This document shows, piece after piece, positions 61,053 to 64,000 of a stretch of DNA of 64,000 bases; the first letter of the stretch is position 1, and every line of letters begins with the position of its first letter. The stretch is from Geosiphon pyriformis. Taxonomy: Eukaryota; Glomeromycota; Glomeromycetes; Archaeosporales; Geosiphonaceae. The position numbers were made by a program, and so were the translations under genes. The stretch covers positions 314,519 through 378,518 of the forward strand of contig JAAOMT010000502.1 in the NCBI GenBank assembly GCA_016748015.1, read 5' to 3'. Below the pieces are notes generated by a model that was not told where the DNA came from, did no database searches, and saw only the letters and a list, made by a program, of their open reading frames with translations.

Positions 61053-62768
61053 ATATATTATTAAAAACGGGTGAAACTGTTCGATTTGAGAACATAGCTC
61101 CCCAGTTTGTTTTTTAAACGCTTGTGACATCTTCCCATTCAACTTATAATTTTAAACAAAAGAAAAAGCTAAAAGTTTAATTATAATCAATAGTTGTTTA
61201 CCCCTTATTCTCTCGAATTTTGTGTAGCATAATATTATTACAAGACAATTATTCAGCTCATGTATTGTTGATAATGTAATTGTTTGCCAAGAACTCAATT
61301 TTTGTAACTGATCTTGTAAATCTTTTCTTTTTTAGGATTTCAATTGTTCAAAACAAATGATTCAATATTTATATATTAAATTTGAATTCTTTACAATATT
61401 AAAAAAACAGAGATCAAATTATATATTTTTCTTTCAACCAACGAAAATACAGTTGAAGCCAGAATAATCAAATTTGAATGGCTTAATCTCAGGGACTGAG
61501 AAATACAATTTTTTCTATAACGAGTAAAATGAAGTAAAAAATGTATTAAATAAGACAATTCATTTTCTTCTTCCAATAATAAATAAATAAAAATTTTTTA
61601 TAATTTTCTAATTATTTTTTCATTCAAAATTTCTCGAAAAAATTCGGAGTGGGATTATTTGTACATTTTTTAAAAAAAAATTATTTTAATCTTGTGGTTT
61701 TCACATCAAGCACTTTTTTTTTGTTTGTATAAAATTAAAATTTCAAATTAAAATAATTTTAATCAAATTTAATACAAAAGATAAATATATTATTTCACAG
61801 ACAAATTCTCAATTTATTTTAATAACCCCTTTTTATTTTATAAAAAATGTTGACCTATAAATTTTTTTACGTCCCATCTTATTTTCCGATATTAACAAAT
61901 CTATTTAGGTTAATTACCCCTTTCTCCTGTAAAAAACTTTTTAGAATTCTAAATGTGAAAACTCACCTTAAAAATTATCATGCAGGCTGAGTTTATGTCA
62001 AAGACAAATAGGACTTTTTTTTAGATCGTCTTCTAAACTCCCAAATACAAAAAGCGCATGACAATTTAATACAATGTAACTTTTTTTACATCAATGGAAG
62101 TCTGAAAAGATTTATCTGTATGAAATCAAAAACTTGTATAACACTAAAACACAGGTTTCTTGTTTTCCATCTTATTTCTCCTAAATCCCTATACCATGAG
62201 GAGCACTTGAATTTAAAGTTTATTATAGGTATGAATCTCCTTTAGGCATGAATCTCCTTTTAGCAAGATTTTAAACTAGAAAAATCCCCAAAAAGACGCT
62301 AAATTTTCTTATTGATCTAAACTTTTTTGCAAAATGAGACGAAAAATTATGCACAGTGACGATTGGGAATTTTAATGATAGGATGAACAATACATCATTT
62401 GATTGACAAGCCTTTACTTTAATATCCACGTTACGATGACAACAATAAACTGACCACGCTAGATCAAGTCAGATTTATAGGAGCAACATCAATTTCTTTA
62501 GCGAACGCCTTGTGAGCATTATCATTATGATGATAATTTTTTTTGAATGAGGTACAATTGACGTATAGAGGAATTTGAACCCTTGAAGAAAAACATTACA
62601 TTTATTTTTCATCATGAAAAAAAAAAACTTATAAAACCCCTCATTTAAATATTTCTCCAAACATGAACATACACAGCATTCAGGTTACTTTAATATTTGG
62701 CATTTTTCCCCAGACTATATTTAAAGAAAGTTAAAAAAAAAATCTATTTTCAAAAAAAATTTTTATAA
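61053..62768. other. intergenic spacer
   Basis: AT-rich DNA between the GRAM gene and the third BTB-TLDc gene. A short direct duplication, (T)ATGAATCTCCTTTAGG / CATGAATCTCCTTTTAG, is visible near 62230-62262. No gene is supported. Confidence 0.5.
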
Positions 62769-64000
62769 ATGTCAATTTCAATTTTAAAACGATTTTCCAG
62801 TGATATTAGCCTTATTCTAAAATTCAAAAAAGATTTTGATGTAATCATACAAGTGGGTGAATCACCAGATGAGGTTCGTACTTTTCATGCGCATTCATTT
62901 ATCCTGCGCGCTAGATCTGCCTATTTCAATGTTGCCTTGTCGACTTGTTGGGCGGATAAGAAAGGCGATGTGTATTTTTTCAAGAAACCAAATATTTCTG
63001 CACGTGTCTTTGAGCTATTGTTAGGGTGATTATTTTTATATTTGTAAACAAAATCTTTTCTTCATTTCTTCAACATGTTTTAATCTTCAGTTTAACGGCT
63101 TTATCAATTAGATATATTTATACGGGAACAATTAAATTTACTAAACTCAAAGCCAAAGACCTCCTTGGTCTCTTAATCGCAGCTGACGAATTAATATTGG
63201 AAGAATTAATAGATAAAATTCAAAACTACCTTATAAATAACAAACCAACGCTAATTGATGAATACTTGATCGAAATCTTGAACAAAGTTATTTCACGTCC
63301 GACCTGCCAAAAATTACTGGATCACTGTCACGATGAGATAATTTGTCGCAATCCAAACACGCTATTTAAATCGAATTGTTTCTCAAAATTAGAGGAATGT
63401 ACCTTACAAACGATTCTTGAATTCGACGATTTGCCAATGAAAGAAATTGAGATCTGGGATCAGCTCTTAAATTGGGCCAAATTGCAAAATTCAAGTACGG
63501 ATAAGAAACCCGTAGAAGAGTTCACAACAATGGATTTTATTTCGGTTCAAAAGACACTTGAAAATCTTATACCATTTATAAGATTTTTTCAAATTAGCTT
63601 TGACGATTTCAACGAGAAAATTCTTCCATTTAATAAGTGCCTGTCACAGAAATTATTTTATGAAATTTTGAGTTTTCATATCGAAGGAAAGCCACCAAGC
63701 TCTTTCAAGATTCAACCTTCAAGGATTCCGGCAATCAAAATTAACTCAAAATTGCTCAAACCCAAACACGCAGCTTTACTGGCAACTTGGATGAAAATTG
63801 ATTCTCCAACTCGTGAAACGAACCAATTTGAAGTACCATATTCATTTCGTCTTTTGTATCGAGCAAGTGAAGACGAAGTCTCACCTAAAGCTTTTCATGA
63901 ACGATGTGACAAATCAGGACCAACAATCGTTGTCCTAAAGATAAAAAATAGCGAGCAATTAATTGGTGGATTTAATCCGATTGTAAATGGATGGAGGCGA
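62769..64000 (+). CDS. BTB-BACK-TLDc domain protein, copy 3 (cut by the window end)
   Basis: Exon 1 is 62769-63025 (phase-2 donor GG|GTGATT, the same type as copy 1) and exon 2 runs from 63112 past the window edge; 382 residues are visible. Unlike copies 1 and 2 it keeps a longer N terminus (ISILKRFSSDISLILKFKKD). BTB follows (DVIIQVGESPDEVRTFHAHS, ILRARSAYFNVALS, FFKKPNISARVFELLL) and, across the intron, YIYTG. BACK covers the middle (LLGLLIAADELILEELID; SRPTCQKLL). The TLDc domain begins about residue 310 (KPKHAALLATWMK, FRLLYRASEDEVSPKAFH, GPTIVVLKIKN, LIGGFNPIVNGW) and is truncated only by the window, not by mutation. An alternative acceptor at 63090 would not keep YIYTG in frame. Same adaptor-type inference as the other copies. 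Confidence 0.88.

Noticed and set aside
1-64000. tRNA, rRNA, CRISPR arrays and complete transposons
   Set aside because: None could be recognised; isolated GGTTCGAA-like words (for example near 36590 and 53032) are not in cloverleaf context, and the first lies in the glucanase coding region.

Overview
The window reads as nuclear DNA of an early-diverging filamentous fungus, most likely a Glomeromycotina arbuscular mycorrhizal fungus such as Rhizophagus (an inference; no search was possible). The base composition is extremely AT-rich. Genes are small, multi-exon and separated by several kilobases of simple-sequence-rich DNA. Introns are short with GTAAGT/GTATGT donors. The gene content (BTB-BACK-TLDc proteins, a MATA-type HMG-box protein, a lineage-type multi-exon nuclease-like protein and decayed transposon fragments) matches gene families known to be expanded in that group.

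Layout. 4.2-19.8 kb holds four paralogous seven-transmembrane receptor-like genes (-, -, +, -). Their intron positions and phases are identical, exon 1 is almost constant in length and the tails diverge; a small Myb/SANT gene sits between copies two and three. 22-26.7 kb is an exceptionally AT-rich block in which I can support no gene. 27.2-28.5 kb contains a degraded duplicate of the 3' end of the glucanase-like gene, followed by a decayed minus-strand ORF. 28.75-31.39 kb is a nine-exon gene whose exon phases all join, with a possible PD-(D/E)XK-like domain and a 52-bp tandem repeat in intron 1. 31.67-32.87 kb is more decayed coding sequence on the minus strand. 35.16-37.09 kb is a membrane-anchored GH5-type exo-beta-1,3-glucanase homologue that has lost both catalytic glutamates. 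40.46-41.82 kb encodes an isoaspartyl peptidase/L-asparaginase.

43.3-44.25 kb carries a truncated, inverted copy of the HMG-box gene abutting a stop-riddled integrase relic; the intact HMG gene is at 54.8 kb. Two complete BTB-BACK-TLDc genes lie at 46.3 kb (+) and 50.9 kb (-), and a third runs off the right edge from 62.8 kb. Between them lie two previously easy-to-miss small spliced genes, a 72-residue PLDc_N-type double-membrane-span protein (57.9 kb) and a 69-residue hydrophilic protein (58.95 kb), and a WBP2-like GRAM-domain protein with PPxY motifs (60.4 kb).

No operon-like logic is expected. The themes are local tandem duplication of receptor-like and adaptor genes, followed by decay of extra copies. 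The most interesting items are the four-gene receptor cluster, the GH5 pseudoenzyme, and the nine-exon gene. All exon models come from reading splice signals and paralogue alignment by eye, not from transcripts.
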